Shown: in pieces, positions 5,876 through 7,635 of the stretch
Position numbering within the stretch: position 1 is the first letter of the stretch
How the letters are laid out: each line of letters opens with the position of its first letter
From: JBHJGS01 sp050331575
GTDB lineage: Bacteria > Pseudomonadota > Alphaproteobacteria > Sphingomonadales > Rhodothalassiaceae
DNA: 7,635 bases
NCBI GenBank assembly: GCA_050331575.1
Contig: JBHJGS010000068.1
Span: 1 to 7,635, forward strand
Direction of reading: 5' to 3'
Notes under the pieces: model-generated
What the model saw: only the letters and a program-made list of their open reading frames with translations
What the model was told of the DNA's origin: nothing
Database searches by the model: none
Translations under genes and position numbers: made by a program

Positions 5876-7360
5876 TCACCCCTCAAACCAGGAGTGGCCG
5901 TCGCGCTCGGTCAGCGCGATCGAACTGGTCGGACCCCAGGTTCCGGCGAAATAGCGCTTCGGCGGTTCGTTCAACAGCCGCCAGCCCTCCTGAATGCCGT
6001 CGATCCACGTCCAGGCCTCCTCCACCTCGTCCCGTCGCACAAAAAGCGTGGAATTATTGTGAATGGCATCAAGCAACAGGCGCTCATAGGCGATGCGCCG
6101 GCGTTGATGCGCAAATTCCCGCGCCAGCGACAGATCCAGGGGCAGGGCGCGCAGCCGCATCTCACCGCTTTCGTCCAATCCCGGCACCTTGTTCATGATC
6201 TGCAGGCGGACCTGCTCTTCCGGCTGCAGGCGGATGATCAGCTTGTTCGGGCTCAAGGGATCCAAGCCGTTGGTGGCGAAGATGGAATGCGGCACCTCCT
6301 TGAACTGAATGCAAATCTCCGAATAGCGGTAGGGGAGGCGCTTGCCCGTGCGCAGATAGAAGGGCACGCCCTTCCAGCGCCAATTGTCGATATCCGCGCG
6401 CAGGGCCACGAATGTTTCGGTCTGCGAACCGGGGCGGGCGCCCTCTTCTTCCAGATAGGCGGGGACCGGCCGGCCTTCCACGGAGCCGGCGGCATATTGG
6501 CCACGCACGGTCTTCAACTGCACATCGCGGCCGCGGATCGGGCGCAGCGAGCGCAGCACCTTGACCTTTTCATTGCGCACCGCATGCGGCTCCAGTTGCG
6601 ACGGCGGCTCCATGGCAATCAGGCAGACCAGCTGCAGCATATGGTTCTGCACCATGTCGCGCAGCGCGCCGGCCTCATCATAGTAGGACCAGCGCCCCTC
6701 CACGCCGACCTGCTCGGCGATGGTGATCTGGACATGGTCGATCCCGGTGGTGTTCCACAAGGGCTCAAAAAGGGTGTTGGCAAATCTGAGAGCGATCAGA
6801 TTCTGCACCGCCTCCTTGCCCAGATAATGGTCGATGCGGAACACCGCCTTCTCATGAAAGACGTCGGCGACCGCGCTGTTGATCTCCTGCGAGGTGTCCA
6901 GGTCATGACCGAGCGGCTTTTCCAGCACTACGCGCGCCTGCTTGGTGGCCAGACCCGCCGCCTTCAGATTGGCGCAGATCGGGCCGTAAACCCGCGGATT
7001 GGTGGAGAGATAAAACACGATATGACCGCCTTCCGGGGCAGCCACGCGCGCGCGCAGGGCCTGGAAGTCCTCCGGCCTGTCAGCATCCACCCGGGCATAG
7101 TCGACGCGCTCCAGGAAGGACGCCACGGCGTCTGGCTCCAACAGCGCCTCCTTGACGAATTCCGCCAAAGCAGTGCGCACCAGGTCGCGGAAGGCCGCTT
7201 GGTCATAGTCGCTGCGGGCCGCGCCGGTGATGGTCACGCAGGCCGGCAGCAAGCCGTCGCGGTGCAAATGATACAAGGATGGAAACAGCATGCGACGCGC
7301 CAGGTCGCCGGTGGCGCCGAACAGGATGAAGCTGCAATGGTCGAAGCTGGGCGAGGTCAT
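5876..7360 (-). CDS. zwf: Glucose-6-phosphate 1-dehydrogenase
   Basis: It oxidises glucose-6-phosphate to 6-phosphoglucono-1,5-lactone with NADP+ or NAD+, the entry to both the Entner-Doudoroff and oxidative pentose-phosphate routes. From ATG 7360 it has 494 residues, normal for the family. Visible are the nucleotide-binding GATGDLARR (15-23), EKPLGHD (147-153), RIDHYLGKE (175-183) and DMVQNH (235-240). Asp177, His178 and His240 fall at the same numbers as the catalytic residues of the Leuconostoc enzyme. The frame extends upstream to 7504, but that extension is arginine/proline-rich and unlike the family, whose members usually begin about 10-15 residues before GATGDLA. No clear Shine-Dalgarno precedes ATG 7360; the best match is GGA about 7 nt upstream. 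It is the first gene of the cassette. Cofactor preference cannot be read with confidence. No gnd is seen nearby, so flux probably goes to Edd. Confidence 0.97.
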   Translation of the reverse strand: MTSPSFDHCSFILFGATGDLARRMLFPSLYHLHRDGLLPACVTITGAARSDYDQAAFRDLVRTALAEFVKEALLEPDAVASFLERVDYARVDADRPEDFQALRARVAAPEGGHIVFYLSTNPRVYGPICANLKAAGLATKQARVVLEKPLGHDLDTSQEINSAVADVFHEKAVFRIDHYLGKEAVQNLIALRFANTLFEPLWNTTGIDHVQITIAEQVGVEGRWSYYDEAGALRDMVQNHMLQLVCLIAMEPPSQLEPHAVRNEKVKVLRSLRPIRGRDVQLKTVRGQYAAGSVEGRPVPAYLEEEGARPGSQTETFVALRADIDNWRWKGVPFYLRTGKRLPYRYSEICIQFKEVPHSIFATNGLDPLSPNKLIIRLQPEEQVRLQIMNKVPGLDESGEMRLRALPLDLSLAREFAHQRRRIAYERLLLDAIHNNSTLFVRRDEVEEAWTWIDGIQEGWRLLNEPPKRYFAGTWGPTSSIALTERDGHSWFEG

Positions 7361-7374
7361 GGCGCGTCCGGGCA

Positions 7375-7396
7375 GTCGTCTGGGCGGTCGTCTGGG
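7375..7396. repeat. Short tandem repeat in the zwf leader
   Basis: GTCGTCTGGG occurs at 7375-7384 and again at 7387-7396, a period of 12 nt, just upstream of the zwf start. It could be a paired regulator half-site or a chance duplication in GC-rich DNA. No function can be assigned. Confidence 0.4.
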
Positions 7397-7398
7397 TC

Positions 7399-7418
7399 CC
7401 GGCCTTGACTTAGGCCGG
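7399..7418. promoter_or_regulatory. Perfect 7-bp inverted repeat upstream of zwf
   Basis: CCGGCCT (7399-7405) and AGGCCGG (7412-7418) are perfect complements around a 6-nt centre. The repeat lies about 40-60 nt before the zwf ATG. It could be an operator or an mRNA leader hairpin. It has no T tract on the minus strand, so it is not a standard terminator. It does not resemble the HexR site of gammaproteobacteria (TGTAATTAAATTACA). Confidence 0.4.
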
Positions 7419-7448
7419 ATACCCGCTGACGCCAAGGGTGGTTGCCAA
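7419..7448 (-). promoter_or_regulatory. Doubtful promoter for the zwf operon
   Basis: On the minus strand TTGGCA (7448-7443) is followed 18 nt later by GGGTAT (7424-7419). The -35 match is fair and the -10 match poor. It is listed because an operon promoter is expected somewhere in this leader and this is the best pair I can find. The inverted repeat at 7399-7418 would then lie over the start site. Confidence 0.2.
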
Positions 7449-7543
7449 GCTAGCCGCCCTGGCCGACACTGAAGCAGGCCCAAAATCAAGCGCGGCACGC
7501 GCACATGCCCCGGCTCAGCCGTGCGTCGGCGGCGAGCCTTTGC

Positions 7544-7621
7544 GGGGGGGGGGGGGCCCTGGGGGCGCCATTACCGCGGGGGGCCGTGGGTGCGGGGGGG
7601 GAGGGGGGGGTATTTTGGGGG
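7544..7621. other. G-homopolymer-rich stretch, probably unreliable sequence
   Basis: It contains runs of G13 (7544-7556), G5, G6, G8, G8 and G5 with few interruptions, unlike the balanced GC-rich DNA elsewhere. No frame or motif is supported here. Long G runs of this sort at the edge of a sequence usually mean a failing read or a badly resolved contig end. A BamHI-type GGATCC follows at 7620-7625, which could be natural or a cloning junction. Between 7450 and 7543 I see ordinary GC-rich DNA without a supportable gene. Confidence 0.5.
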
Positions 7622-7635
7622 ATCCGTTATGTGCG

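Noticed and set aside
5327..7408. 693-codon open frame on the plus strand opposite zwf and pgl
   Set aside because: It lies antisense to two well-identified genes. Its product is His/Gln/Arg-rich with no recognisable domain, which is typical of the mirror frame of high-GC coding DNA.
7361..7504. N-terminal 48-residue extension of zwf
   Set aside because: It is Arg/Pro-rich, absent from the family, and contains the leader repeats. ATG 7360 gives the canonical start and matches the Leuconostoc catalytic numbering.

Overview
The window is high-GC DNA, roughly 60-65% by eye, dropping in the first ~420 bases. It is most likely from an alphaproteobacterium, probably Rhodospirillales-like. The pointers are the gene order zwf-pgl-edd-glk, which resembles Caulobacter and sphingomonads, two small PAS_5-type single-domain proteins, and IS5-family debris of a kind common in this class. 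The genus cannot be named from the sequence. All intact genes lie on the minus strand, so the region reads from right to left.

Positions 7360 to 1654 hold a compact cassette for the whole Entner-Doudoroff route: zwf (glucose-6-phosphate dehydrogenase), pgl (6-phosphogluconolactonase), edd (6-phosphogluconate dehydratase), glk (glucokinase) and eda (KDPG aldolase). Gaps are 21 nt (zwf/pgl), 42 nt (pgl/edd), 8 nt (edd/glk with the ATG start chosen here) and a 4-nt ATGA overlap (glk/eda). This is what one expects of a single operon. Together the enzymes phosphorylate glucose, oxidise it to 6-phosphogluconate, dehydrate that to KDPG and cleave it to pyruvate plus glyceraldehyde-3-phosphate. Each enzyme keeps its recognisable catalytic motifs and is of normal length for its family.

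Downstream, positions 1560 to 423 carry two tandem paralogues of a small PAS_5-like protein, about one third identical by eye. They may be sensors or regulators, but the ligand and output are unknown. The gap between them holds a good sigma70-type promoter (TTGAAA-N17-TAAAAT), whose predicted start site falls inside an AT-rich palindrome. The second PAS gene can therefore probably be transcribed on its own.

Positions 1 to ~420 are mobile-element territory. Positions 1-138 are the left end of an IS5-family insertion sequence whose transposase starts at a TTG at 68 and runs out of the window. Positions ~201-363 are a decayed, frameshifted C-terminal fragment of a different IS5-family transposase on the plus strand.

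The other end (7361-7635) is the zwf leader, with a 7-bp hairpin, a short tandem repeat and a doubtful promoter. It is followed by about 80 bases of long G runs that look more like poor sequence at a contig end than biology. Nothing seen amounts to a clearly new system. The most useful leads are the paired PAS genes next to the sugar operon and the promoter/palindrome between them.
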